Origin: Euptelea pleiosperma
Lineage: Eukaryota; Streptophyta; Magnoliopsida; Ranunculales; Eupteleaceae
NCBI GenBank assembly: GCA_035048495.1
Contig: CM068553.1
Location: forward strand, 22,693,190 to 22,757,189
DNA: 64,000 nt
Reading direction: 5' to 3'
In this document: piece after piece, positions 36,266 to 47,290 of the stretch
How the letters are laid out: every line of letters begins with the position of its first letter
Position numbering within the stretch: position 1 is the first letter of the stretch
Notes under the pieces: generated by a model
Seen by the model: the letters and a program-made list of their open reading frames with translations, nothing else
Told to the model about the DNA's origin: nothing
The model's database searches: none
Program-made: the position numbers and the translations under genes

Positions 36266-38317
36266 TGAAAGTAGGTATTTTCCGCGTCGTTGGTTACGAA
36301 AACCCTAGAATCAACAAGATTTATAGTTTTTATCCGATTATCCTACAAAATTGACAAATTTGTATAGGGATTCGTGTCGGATGTCAATCCGCACTTGGGA
36401 TTAGTTAGCGCATGTAAAGAACATAAAATGATGAATTTTTGCTAAAAATTGACGGATAGGTGAGAATGGTGGTTGCGTGGATTAAAACATGCTTTTGTTT
36501 GATTATTTTTTTTTTATAGAGAATTATTATGCTAATACATGAAGGAAAAACATAATAAAATAAAATAAAACCCAATAATTAAATTACCACTGAATCTCAA
36601 TCAAAATTTTTCATAAACATTGAAAGTTCTTACATTGCATTGATAAAAGACTAACTAATTAAGCATTAAAAAGAGAGAGAAAGAAGAGATAGAGAGAAAA
36701 ACTAGAAAACTAGAAAACTAGAAAGAGAAAGAAGTAATCTTAGAGAGAGAGGGAGAGAAGTAACCCGGATTCGGCCATGATTGACCTTGGATTGTTGTGC
36801 TGCCCGGAGAATAAAGAAGATGGTGGTTGGTTGCCAGTATGGGAGAAGGTGCTGGCTAGCAACTTGCCGGGGTTGAGAGAGACTTACCAGTTGGTGGTGC
36901 AGCATTGGAGGGAACCAGCGAGGGCAGCGGTGGTGACGAAGATGGCTTGGTGGTGTTGGGTTAGGAGGTGAATACCCATAGAAGAAGATAACGGCCTGCA
37001 AGTGTTGCAGGCCGTGATGTGGTGGCTGGCGATGGAGGGGCAGCTTGCTCTTTGGTGAAGCGTTGCAGTGGACGTGCAGATGGTTTCAGCTTTGAGGCTA
37101 CAACGGTGGAGGGAGATGGATCTCCAATGGAAATTGTGGAGGACGGCTGGAACTGTGAACTCGTTGGTGAATTGAAGAGCAGCGATTTGGCGGAGAAGCA
37201 ATGGCTGGACAGTGCAGAACGTGGGATTCTTTGTAACGGTGCTCCTTAGGGAAGGTTGCCGATGCTAATGGCGGTCACCGGAGTTGCAACCTGCAACTCC
37301 GGTCGGTGGAGCATGCTTTGCTGGTGTGCATCGCCGTAAGGAGCCCAGTGAAGAAGAAGATAAGAACGACTTCTCCTTTAGGCGTTACCGGTGCTGATCC
37401 TAGAGGAAACGAACCAAGGGCAGCTTTAAAAGTGGGTGACCAGCAAGGAAGAAGCGGTGATGCAGCAGCTGCGCTATGGGGGCAGTTGAGAGAGTTGATG
37501 GGGGCATGGGAAGAAGAAGTGAATGGGGGCGGTAGTGGAATGTGGAGAGAGAGGAGAGAAGAACGTGGAAGAGGAGAACGTTCAAGGAAGAAGGTGTTGC
37601 TGGCCGGAGTTGCAGGCTGCAACTCCGGTGATAAAGATGAAAAAGATGAAGAAGAAGAAGATGAGAAGAATAGGAAAATGGCCAACCAAGAAGGGAGAAA
37701 GGCGCACGAGGGCTTGGGGAAGAGAATGGAAGAGATTGGAGGGGGATTAGATCAGTAGATTCGAGGACCGAGAGATGAAGAGAGAGAGAGAATAAGGAGA
37801 GATGAGAGAGAAAGTATCAGAAAATGGAGATAAAAGTATTGGCAGAGGGTCTGGAACCCTGGTCTTCACTGTGACCATCCTCACGCTTCTCCAGTAGAGT
37901 AGACTATCATTCCTTGCTGACTCATGTGGCTTTAAACGCTTTGGTCCGTCTTTTGGTCATTGGCTCTCCTACTCTCTTCGTTCTTTGGGCTGGCTTTTTG
38001 GTCCTCTTATTCAGCCCATATTTGGCCCATATCTTCTAGTCATAGCATGTGGGCTTGCAAGTCTCGAGAATTGTCCCATCGGGGTTTCCTACGACAGAAG
38101 AAGCGTGTAATGAGACTTTATCAGAACGACTCAATGTCTAGACTTCCGAAAATGTGTTTAATGCATGCAAATATACCATTTCTTTCAGAGAAGTGTGTTC
38201 TACGTAACAGAAGAGACTCTTACGTAGAAAAGTAGATAAATAGAGCCTTTTACGTAGGAGAGTGCGATAACACTAAAAGGATAATTGCTTAAAATAAGCA
38301 CTTTTGAGCGAATATCA
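36266..38317 (-). mobile_element. Element B 5' LTR
   Basis: Almost identical to 26077-28127. Inverted-repeat motifs at 37278-37302 and 37604-37628; donor on the minus strand at plus 36882-36887. Confidence 0.88.
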
Positions 38318-38435
38318 ATGTGCCTGTAATGATTGGCAAACACATTCTAATTCAGCCTCAAGCATTTCACTATGACTGTAATAAAGATGATTTGTTGAAT
38401 TTTTAATCAATAAAGACTGAGACCCTTCATTATAA

Positions 38436-38498
38436 ATCTTATTGGCATTTCTGACCTTTGTGTCACTCTGTTTATTTTCTTTTTTTTCAAAAGTATAC
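38436..38498 (-). pseudogene. RPF1: Captured RPF1 exon, downstream one
   Basis: After an acceptor-like CATTTCTAG, the minus strand encodes YTFEKKENKQSDTKVRNANK. In ribosome production factor 1 the Brix-domain segment ending FRHHR is followed by YIFE and a Lys-rich stretch, so this fits the next exon of the RPF1 piece at 38613-38711. The right end of the exon is uncertain. Confidence 0.6.
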
Positions 38499-38612
38499 CT
38501 AGAAATGTAAAAGAAGCAAATGTCATAGGATTGTAAACTAAAATTTATTAACAAGTCCTTTAGCTAAGAATGGAGCAATCAGCACAAGTTGTGGACAATA
38601 AAGAAGACACAC

Positions 38613-38711
38613 CTATGGTGGCAAAAGAATATAAAGTCTAGTTGGTTGTGGAAAGTTACAACTCGCCGTCCATGGAAGTTTGGATTTTGAGGGAAAAACA
38701 ATTGAATCAAC
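38613..38711 (-). pseudogene. RPF1: Captured RPF1 exon (Brix domain)
   Basis: The minus strand encodes LIQLFFPQNPNFHGRRVVTF then HNQLDFIFFCHHR, bounded by an acceptor AG and a donor AG|GTGTGT. RPF1, a Brix-domain nucleolar protein of 60S ribosome assembly, has the near-identical motif PNFRGRRVVTFHNQRDFIFF. This exon and the next keep their intron, so genomic DNA rather than cDNA was captured. Confidence 0.85.
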
Positions 38712-38739
38712 CTAATTGCAAAACATATCCAACAAAGAA

Positions 38740-39650
38740 AATTGTTAGAACAGAAAAAAAAAAAGAACAAGAACAAGAAAAAGGGATAACATTTCATATG
38801 AAACCAAACATAATGAATCCAAACATATGTATGTATGAATGTAGGTGGATATACTTACAAGGATAGAAACAGATTGCTAGGCATACATGGCACTCCATCC
38901 TCTCCAACAACTTCAAGCCATAACCTTTAAACTCTCCAGTGCTGCAAAGCCACAAGAATATGACAAAGAAATGATGTAGAAGACTAATCTCTAAGCCTGG
39001 TCCATGAGTAGTATCAGAATATAAGAATTTGGTTCAAATGAAAAAAATAAAGGAATCTTATATCTTTGAATAACCAAAAATTTAATACAAGGGCTAAAGA
39101 CCATTCAACTCTAAAACAAAAGAGCATACTAGAGGCTTAAAATTTTTATGGCTGTCTGAAGTATCCATTGACGAGCACAAATGGTTGTAAAGTATGTGGT
39201 GTCTATGTTCATGTCCATCAATGTCCTGACCAAGAAAATCAATAGCATGAAGTTCAATGGCCTTTTATTTGCTAAGACAACAAAATATATACTACTGCAG
39301 GATGTCGTAAAAGAATTGTTCATGCATATAATTGTACTGTTATCACCATATAATTGTTGAGGCTAAATGCACATTGGAGCAAAACATAGAAACGTCCATC
39401 TAGCGTTTGGAAAAGTGCAAGCATTCAGCAACAAGAAAAATCATACAAATGTAATTAGCTTAAACAAAACTGCTGATCAACATAACATCCATGGGAGCTC
39501 TAAAATCCTAGGTCATGCTAAACTAATATGTACACAAAATACTTCAAGTAACAGGGTCTAACTAGAATTCATTGAGACATGTAGCAATATGATAACACCA
39601 AATTTCTTTTGGTATTGAAAAATGATAAAAAACTCAAATGTTACATCATA
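38740..39650. other. CACTA interior right of RPF1 piece
   Basis: A/T-rich. A minus-strand stretch at 39129-39260 is open but unrecognised. No transposase motif found. Confidence 0.4.
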
Positions 39651-39656
39651 AATCTC

Positions 39657-39905
39657 TTGGTGGACCTATAAACCAAAAATCAGCCTGATAAGTGATTTAC
39701 AACCTTTGGATCTTTTCACTCAAATAAGGCTCAATAATGCTCAAATTCCTACCATTAAAATCAACACATGAAAATAACTTCAATCAAATCATTTAGAAAT
39801 CACAAATCAGGCTGATTTTTGGTTTAGAGGTCCACTAAGGGACTGGCCAAACATCCATACGGTCAGCATCGACCACTAAGAGTGTGCCACGTGGCTCATA
39901 TTGTG
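39657..39905. mobile_element. Fold-back MITE-like element inside the CACTA
   Basis: GGACCTATAAACCAAAAATC then AGCC on the left faces CAGGCTGATTTTTGGTTTAG then AGGTCC on the right (39805-39832). It ends in the family word CATCCATACGGTCAG (39851-39865) followed by GTGCCACGTGGCTCAT, shared with 579-632. The left end lacks the ACCGTATGG part. Confidence 0.5.
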
Positions 39906-40059
39906 CGTTGTGACAAAAGCATATGTCACAACATTGTGACAGAGTTTACTCGAAGGCAAAAACTCCTTCCAATAGAACTCAAGAGGCTGGAGGGTCTGGT
40001 CTTTGGAGAATGCAGTGGCCATCATAAGAAACATTTGACAAATCCTGGCTCTACCGCCG

Positions 40060-40145
40060 TGAACCAACCCTAACCCTAACCAACGAAAATTCTAACCCTA
40101 ACCAAATAAAACCTTAATCAAGTTTGAAACCCCTAACCCAAAACA
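40060..40145. repeat. CCCTAACC-rich stretch
   Basis: Several CCCTAACC words occur at 40065-40140, resembling but not matching the plant telomere unit CCCTAAA. Too short and irregular for an interstitial telomere; likely part of an intron. Confidence 0.4.
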
Positions 40146-40188
40146 AAAATCAAACGGAATAAACTAACAAACCGATAAAAATACATAC

Positions 40189-40390
40189 CTATGGAGCGGG
40201 GATGGTAAAGGGAATCGTCGGGTGGTGGTGAACAGCGTCGTCGGCGTCGGTTGCCCCAAGTATCGGAGAGATTGAGAGTTGAGAGAAAGAGAGAGTGATA
40301 GAGAGAGCGAGCGGGAGAGACAGACATGAAGGGAATATGAGAGTGAACAAGGGAGAGGGAGAGGGAGAGAATGAGAGGGAGGGAGAGGAG
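40189..40390 (-). promoter_or_regulatory. Leader-exon-like region at the right end of the CACTA
   Basis: On the minus strand a CT-rich stretch (plus 40265-40390, CTCTCTCCCTCTCCC type) leads into an exon-like segment that ends CATAG|GTATGTATTT, a good splice donor (plus 40183-40188). This looks like the promoter-side first exon of a minus-strand transcript that would run into the RPF1 pieces. I see no TATA box that settles it. Confidence 0.35.
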
Positions 40391-40484
40391 AGTCGTGACA
40401 GAATGAGAAAGAAGGGGAAAGGGCGCGAACTAAAAGATATTAGAAATTGCGGGTCCACGTGTTTTTTTTTTTTTTTTTTCGGTA

Positions 40485-40699
40485 TTGATTTCACCGGCGG
40501 CTTTTAGCCGTCGGTAAAACACTTTCCCCGGCAAATTATAACCACCGGGGATGTTATTCGCAAAAACTAATAAAAAGATACAAGTGCCGGCAGTTTTTGG
40601 TCAACACCGGCGGATTTAAACCGCCCCAATTATCCGGCGGTTTAAACCCGTCGGTGAAAATAAAATTGTCTATCAGGGAAAGTCATTTTTTTGGTAGTG
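40485..40699. repeat. CACTA right subterminal and terminal repeats
   Basis: Variants of CCGGCGGTTTAAACCCGTCGG in several copies lead to the terminal repeat TCATTTTTTTGGTAGTG, the exact inverse of the left end. AAT (40700-40702) is the target duplication. Confidence 0.82.
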
Positions 40700-40702
40700 A
40701 AT

Positions 40703-41040
40703 GGACACTCTAATAAATATAACCTTTTCCTCTCTCTCTTGAAGATTGAGTCACTCTGTGTCTTTGTGTGTGTTTAGAGAAGACATAGAAGGGTTGTATT
40801 TATAGAATTCCAAGACTCTGAGTCATGCAAAACGTGGGATAATAGAACCATGAATTTCGGATTTGAGAATGACCAATTCTGTACATGGTCCAATTGATTG
40901 TACACTGGGTCCAATCGATTGGGCCATGTCTAATCGATTAGGGATAAGTGTCCGATCGATTGGGCTTAATAAGATTTCTGTTCCGAAGGCACCAATCGAT
41001 TACACAGGGTTCTCCAATCGATTTGACTCAGATAACTTTC
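40703..41040 (-). mobile_element. Copia left LTR, segment 2
   Basis: Continues the left LTR after the CACTA and matches 48024-48437 of the right LTR minus one 82-bp repeat unit. It contains part of the ATCGATT repeats. It ends in CTTTC (41036-41040), the duplication of solo LTR D. Confidence 0.85.
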
Positions 41041-43751
41041 TGATATTCGCTCAAAAGTGCTTATTTTAAGCAATTATCCTTTTAGCGTTATTGCATTCTC
41101 CTACGTTAAAATACTCTATTTATCTACTTTTCTACGTAAGAGTCTCTTGTGTTGCGTAGAACACACTTTTCTGGACGAAATGTTATATTTGCATACATTA
41201 AACACATTTTCGGAAGTCTAGACATGTAGTCATTCTGATAAAGTCTCATTACGCGCTTCTTCTGTCGCAAGAAACCCCGATGGGACAATTCTCGAGACGT
41301 GCAAGCCCACATCGATCAGGAAAGCCCATTATCAAAGCTTAAAGAGCCCACATGCTATGACTAAAAGATATGGGCCAACTATGGGCTGAATAGGAGGACC
41401 AAAAAGCCGGCCCAAAGAACGAAAAGAACAGGAGAGCCAATGACCAAGAGACGGACCAAAGCGTTTAAAGCCACATGAGTCAGCAAGGAATGATAGTCTA
41501 CTCTACTGGAGAAGCGTGAGGATGGTCACAGTGAAGACCAGGGTTCCAGACCCTCTGCCAATACTTTTCTCCATTTTTTTGATATTTTCTCTCTCATCTC
41601 TCCTTATTCTCTCTCTCTCTTCATCTCTCGATCCTCGAATCTACTGACCTAACCCCAGAACTCCTACCCTTCGGCTCTATCTCATCTCCCTTAGCTTTCT
41701 GACAGTTGGATCTTCCATCGGACCATTGGATCTTCAAACGGACCGTTGGATCTCTCTAGATCTGTTGATCTACCAATCTGGGTCCCAATCAAGTCACCAT
41801 CCATCCGATTGCCATCAGACTGTCTGTCACATCATCTTGTGAGACGATGGACATCATCAATCCATATGGGCCAGTAGCCGGGCCCATCATCATCGACCCG
41901 CTGTCCGACCAGTTAGTGGACCCCGTGAATTTCCAAATAATTTTAATTAAATTTTAAAAAATGGGGGGTCCACTAAATGGGGAGATTCCCCATAGAAAAG
42001 TAGTATTTTACTTAAAAAAAAAAAAAAAAAAATATTTTTCATATTTTTTATTTTCAAAAAATACCCTATTTCCATTAAAGGAAATAGGGAGCTTTAAAAG
42101 GAGAAGGAGAGGGGTTCGTTCGAACCCTAATCCCCCTCCCTTCTCTTCTAATCTCTCCCCCATCTCCACCTCTCCTTCCCCAAAAACCTTTCCCGACCTT
42201 TTCCTCTCTTTCTTCTTCTTCCTTTCTTCTTCTTCTTTTTCTCCTTTTTCCGGCGAGAACCTGCAACTCCGGCAGGTTCATCTTCCACTCCTTCTTCTTC
42301 CCTTCTTCTTCTCTTCCGTCCTCTTCCTCTTCTGTTTTCCCTTCTTCACCAATCGCCTGCACCTCAGCCAGCTCCTCCTCTTTTCTTTTTCTTGTCGTTC
42401 TTCTTCTTTTTCGTCCATCTTCTTCCGCCGGAGTTGCAGCCAGCAACTCCGGCCGCCTTCTCCTTCTTTTTCATTCTCTTCTGTCCCATCTTCTTCTTCT
42501 TCATCCGTTCCTCCTTGCTGCTGCGTGCAGCACCATTTCCTCCGCCTGCAACCATCCTCTTCCCACGTCCTCACCCCCCTCTCCATTCCGCCACCTACCT
42601 TCTTCCTCGTTGAACCGATGACCGGTTGGTGTTAAAAACGACAACAGCAGTCCCTACATCTCCAGTTCCTTGCTGCCTTCACCAAGAACAGCACCGCCTA
42701 GCTCCTCCACCGGCCACCACTCCGCCTGCTCCATGAAACACCATGATTCCTCCACCGTCTTCTTTCTCCTCAGCAACCTGCAACTCCGGTGTGCACATCA
42801 GTCACCGGTTTGCATAGCAAATGATCGGATTGGCTCCTCCATTGTTGAAAAAACCTACGGCTATACCATTAAGCCGTGATCACTCCTTGCCAAGATCTGC
42901 AACTCCAAAAGTAACAACTCACGGTCTGCCACATCTCCAACTCTTCTAAACAGCCGGCAACCATCCCTCAGTCACCGGAAGCTTGCTGTCCTTCCCGGAG
43001 TTGTTGCCCTTCACAGTAGCAAATCTGCAACCTCCATGCATTTCAGGCCGTCCATCGCCACTACCACCAGCAGCTCTCTTCGCCTCTTAGGTGCACACTC
43101 GTTACGCACCATCATTGGAGATCGCTCTTAGTGATCACACACACACTGCCCGTGCTCACACGATTGCACCAACCTCTCCACATTGCCTAATCTCCATATA
43201 CCATGCGGGTCGTGCACCATCACCATAGCCATTCTTATGGGTGGTCCGATCTCCGATGGCAAGTAGAAAGGTAACTCTCTTCTTTCTCTCTCTAGACTAG
43301 TTCTCCATTTTCTCTCTCTATTTCTCTCTCTAGGTGATTTTAGATTTTATATTTTCTCTTTTTAATAGTTGTTTAGTTGTTTTTCTTTTGCTTTAATTGT
43401 ACTTTCTTTGAATGTAATAGAAATATTTGAATTAATAAAGTTAGTTTATTTTGCAAATCTTGTTACTTTGATTCTTGTGGCAAAAATTTCTCCACATTAA
43501 AAAAAAAAAAATGCTTATTTTAATCCCGATAATATCACCACTCTCACCTCACCATCATTTCTAGCAATTTTTGAGAAAAAATCCATCATTTCAAGTTCTA
43601 ATTTGCGCAAACTAACCCCGAGTGCGGATCGACATCCGACATACTTCCACTGTGCAAAGAATGCTTAATTTTGCAGGAAATCTCGGATAAATTAAAAATG
43701 TGTTGAAGTTAGGGTTTCCGTAACCAACGACGCGGAAAAACCCTACTTTCA
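41041..43751 (+). mobile_element. Solo LTR D
   Basis: A 2,711-bp LTR from TGATATTCGC to CCCTACTTTCA in sense orientation, flanked by CTTTC on both sides (41036-41040 and 43752-43756). The copia right LTR has the empty site (AACTTTCTGTACC, 48430-48442). It has one inverted-repeat motif (42428-42452), half motifs at 42259-42272 and 42775-42790, a CT-rich centre, a donor-like AAAG|GTAACT (43271) and AATTAATAAAG near 43433 as possible poly(A) signal. Confidence 0.88.
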
Positions 43752-43756
43752 CTTTC

Positions 43757-44308
43757 TATACCGAAGGCTCTAATCGATTTCACAGAGTCTCCAATCTATT
43801 TGACTTAGATAAGTTTATGTCCCAAAGACTCCAATCGATTTCACAGAGTCTCCAATCGATTGGGCTGAAAAAGTTTCTTCCTCGTAGCTTCTAATCGATT
43901 ACACAGAGTCTCCAATCGATTGGTCTATGTCCAATCGATTGGGGATAAGTGTCCAATCGATTGGACTATCACATTAGTCAATTTGATTGACTTAGACTCG
44001 GGTTAGTCCAATGATTAAGTTTGACCATTATATTTTATTCATTTTAACCAACTCCTATGGCCGCTAAGTCACTTACCTTCCTAATCGAGCATATACGATC
44101 GTTAACTGACAAATCGGCAGTTACTCAGATGACTCTTGTAGTCAACTATCTGATTATTGCTATCTCTGTCTTTTAGTCTTTACGTAGTTGGCGAAGTATG
44201 TGTACCATGATATCTCTACACTATACTAGTACTCGTAGGAATAGTTACAAGAATATTTTTATGTCAAACAGAATATTTGCCAAATTGAATATGAAAATAT
44301 TCCTTACA
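43757..44308 (-). mobile_element. Copia left LTR, segment 3
   Basis: Last part of the left LTR on the plus strand, ending TATTCCTTACA. It begins with ATCGATT repeats matching 48443 onward. Confidence 0.85.
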
Positions 44309-46240
44309 ATCTTCTCCTTTGGCAATTCCGTGACAAAAAACATTTAATCATATAGAAGGTAAAAAATAAAAAATACAATCCTACCCTCTTACATGATTCA
44401 CTCACTATCTCACACTCTCTTAGAGATAATCGAACAGATATAATGTAATGGCTTTTGATCTATTCCCTGCACATTCTACCAACAATATATACCATGTAAT
44501 ATCATCGGCAATCAATAAATCATTAAAAACGCAGTGAGTTAATTATGCACATCACAAGTAGAAAAATTAGAAAAAAATAATAGCAAATTTTTCTCCCCCT
44601 AAATTTCTCTCCCCCTATCTCATGCATCAACTTATTTTTACCGCTATGATTTTCTCTCTCCCTTTTGTCATAGATTGACAAAGGTATAGAAATATAAGCA
44701 CATAACAAGCATGCAATGAATATCATCATGAGGAACAAGTGCATATATACCCCGTAACACATAAGTAACACAAGCAGAGTATAACCATACACAATCTTAG
44801 TTTATTGGTGTACAATTATAACAAAAATAAAAACACCCGATAACTCTCAAGATGTCTCTCTCTGGGAGTCTATGTAGATGGACCAGTACTATTATGCTGA
44901 TCAGGGCCATGAGCTGGTGGATGTTGTCTAAAGCCCATCATGGTAAACTGATACTCCATATAACGCTGGATATCAGACATGGTCCGGGAAAAAAAATTTT
45001 AAATTTTAAAAACCAATAGACTCATTTTCCAGGACCCCCAAATAAATCTTTTCAAGCCAAAAAAATATTTTTTAAACTTCTCAAGAAAAGATAATACGCC
45101 AGAAAAATGTTAAAATTCAATCCATGAAGTCAATCTTGACAAGCACTAAACACTGATTCTTATTGAAGAGAATTAACTAACACGTAGTTCAATCTTTTGC
45201 TTCATCAGAAATATTAATTCTTTTAGACATTGGCGCAAGTCACAAATCACTAGTAATCATAGATTCAAATATCAATAGTAATATCATCAAGTGTAAGTGA
45301 TTTGAATCCATCTGTGGTACCGGATAAGATTTCAGCAATAATTTCTCATAAATATTGGAATCTGGAGGTATCCTGTATCCGATCATAAAATCCTCATTAA
45401 AGTTATTAAGGGATCTCACATACTCTCTTGTATACGGGTATTTGCTGAATTTTTGTAGCAAATTGGCTGTCTTTTACACCCTTTTTATTCACTTTGAGTA
45501 TAAGTAGCTTTTACTCTCCATGTAGGTAGCCCTTTTCTGCAACAATGAGAATCAGATTTCAATTTCAAATAGGGCCATACAGATGGCTTTCACTTTAATT
45601 TTTGTGGAGGTAGCTATTTCCTTAGAATAATAACTCTCATTGGAAAGCCAACAGTCGACTATAGTATAGTTTCGAAATCAACTGAAGGCAGGAACACTAC
45701 TAATTTGAAGTTATAATCAGTAGAGGTTTATTCTTAATTCCAATAATACAAGATCTCACACCTCTATCAAATCCATTTCCCCAATAATAATCAGTGTGCA
45801 TGTGAATAATATGAGATATACCGTTTCAATAATCTTCTAATATACACTAGTAAAAATTGACCAATCATAATAATTAAAGGATAGAATACACAGATTAGCA
45901 AAATTTTACTAACATAGTTAAGTTATTGTTCTTTAAATGTATTAAAAAATTATTGTTTATCAAAATTGTATAATCAAATAATAATTTTAACATTCTTTTA
46001 AACAATCGATCTTTTGATTTTCTAAAAAAAATTTCAACTTTTATTCTTCAAAACGAAGCAAAATCAAAAAGAAAAAAACAAAAACAAAACTACACACCCA
46101 ACTCATAAAATATATACAATCATAAAATAGAGAAGAGTGTAAAGAGCCACAATTATTCAATCAATGGGACAAGTGCCACTAGACTTCATAATGAATTCAT
46201 TCCAAATAGAATCTAGATTTATCAGTCATTCTTTTTTCAC
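44309..46240 (-). other. Copia interior without pol
   Basis: Next to the LTR the minus strand has AAAGGAGAAGAT (polypurine tract) and, at about 44585-44620, two further G-rich runs (AGGGGGAGAGAAATTTAGGG). A 36-codon tail of an ORF lies at 44870-44980. A small hydrophobic ORF at 44523-44792 is probably incidental. No protease, integrase or reverse transcriptase motif was seen, so the enzymatic part was lost or never present. Confidence 0.55.
44870..44980 (-). pseudogene. Small ORF remnant of the copia element
   Basis: Encodes MSDIQRYMEYQFTMMGF followed by a His/Pro-rich end and a stop. It looks like the end of a longer ORF, but I cannot name it. It lies near the 3' LTR, where some SIRE-type elements have an extra envelope-like ORF; this is too short to decide. 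Confidence 0.35.
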
Positions 46241-47251
46241 CTATATGGTCTTATACCTTGTAGGAGGGTTCTTTTTCTTTGCCATTTGTTTAGACAGTGA
46301 AGGATGATCGATATTTTTCTTTTTATTTGTCCTCTTATTCTGAGCCCTTTGAGTTTGGGTGCCCTTGAGTTTTATAAGGTTAGCAATCTCTCTACTCAAG
46401 GCATCCGACTTTGGATACAAGACTATCATTTTATGGAGTAGATCTCCTTGGTTCCCATATGATTTTCTCTTGGGAGGAACCATGGTATCTCTCCTCTTTT
46501 GAAAGCAATTCTTGCTCAGGTGACCTCTACCCCTACGTACAATAATTACAAGCAGGCGTATGCATAACTGGTCTAGGTCTAGGTTGATCAACCTGTGGTG
46601 TGGGAGAAACTTTGGCTTTTACAAATTCAGTTCCTGAAGATGATGGGGTATTAACATTATTAACATATCCAAGTCTCCGCTTGTCTCCATATCTTTGTCC
46701 CACACTTAGAATCTCATTTAATTTCTCAGTACTTTGAGAAATATACGGCAAGTCATTTTTCAGTTGAACTAGATCAAGTTCAAGTGACTTCCTCTTCTCC
46801 AAACATTTCTGGTAATCAGTTTTAAGAAATTTAACTTTGTCTTGGAGGCTAGCTTTCTCTTCTTCATGCTGTCTAAAAATAGTTTCATATTTTTCATGCT
46901 CACTTTCAAAAGACTTTTAGCATCCATACAAGTTTGGAACTCGTATTCCAAGAACTTGTTTCTTTCTTGTAAAGATTTCTTTTCTTCCCTAAGTTTACCA
47001 ACTAGCACAGATAATTTATTATTGTCTAGTTTGCAAGCAGAATTTTCAGAGTCAAGAAATTCAATTCGATTAGTAAATTTCTTATTTGTTTTGGTAAGTC
47101 TAAAGCTTTCTTTATATAGCTTTTGATAAGCAATATAAAGATCACCTTGATCTTCACTATCTAAGTCACTATGGTTATTGACAGTGAACCCTTCTTTAGG
47201 CATCTTTATAAATGAAAAGAATGAACTGGTTTTGCAGGAATCTAAATTCAA
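46241..47251 (-). pseudogene. Broken copia gag
   Basis: Three overlapping minus-strand frames make up a gag. The first has MPKEGFTVNNHSDLDSED (start at 47203) and a long coiled coil (YKESFRLTKTNKKFTNRIEF and KLREEKKSLQERNKFLEYEF). The last has a zinc-knuckle remnant: CNYC in one frame, then RGHLSKNCF in another, followed by a basic tail (KRRDTMVPPKRKS). The frame changes fall near 46790 and 46560, the second inside the CCHC knuckle. Known copia gag layout has the knuckle behind the coiled coil, as here. The knuckle cannot be made without frameshifting. Confidence 0.75.
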
Positions 47252-47278
47252 GTGATTAAACCTTTTATAGAATAACCC

Positions 47279-47290
47279 GCTCTAATACCA
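47279..47290 (-). other. Copia primer-binding site (initiator Met-tRNA)
   Basis: The minus strand reads TGGTATTAGAGC, one base from the standard TGGTATCAGAGC, two bases after the LTR end. This fixes the element's direction. Confidence 0.85.

Larger units (their letters stand above)
26077..38317 (-). mobile_element. Element B: second gag-only LTR retrotransposon with a different LTR centre
   Basis: Its LTRs (26077-28127 and 36266-38317; 2,051 and 2,052 bp) are almost identical and are flanked by ATGTG (26072-26076 and 38318-38322). The interior matches element A nearly throughout, including primer site (TGGCACCGCTGCCGCT, one change), leader, gag-like ORF and G-rich tract. The LTR centre differs strongly from that of A. 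Its gag-like ORF has stops and is split by solo LTR C. B cannot make the protein. Confidence 0.88.
6486..40699. mobile_element. CACTA (En/Spm-type) transposon carrying host gene pieces
   Basis: The ends are perfect 17-base terminal inverted repeats, CACTACCAAAAAAATGA, with a 3-base AAT duplication. Both ends are followed by dense subterminal repeats around GGCGGTTTAAACCGCC. The matching region of the copia right LTR (48010-48030) is an empty site, which confirms the boundaries. Subtracting retroelements A and B leaves 6486-14169, 26001-26076 and 38323-40699, about 10.1 kb. I recognise no TNP2/TNPA-type transposase. Exon-like fragments of at least five unrelated host genes are present (LST8, ABCG, GDT1-like, YSL, RPF1), on both strands, so this is best called a Pack-CACTA. 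Other internal stretches (9123-11100, 11210-12930, 13400-14169) hold nothing I can name. Confidence 0.88.

Noticed and set aside
40060..40145. Interstitial telomere
   Set aside because: Only a few irregular CCCTAACC words; the plant unit CCCTAAA is not tandemly repeated.
42075..42635. ORFs in LTR D (224 codons plus strand, 123 minus strand)
   Set aside because: CT-rich LTR centre. The plus-strand ORF starts with poly-Lys from an A run and is low-complexity throughout.
44523..44792. Envelope-like membrane protein in the copia element
   Set aside because: Hydrophobic but short, next to the polypurine region, without signal or recognisable conserved features; likely chance.
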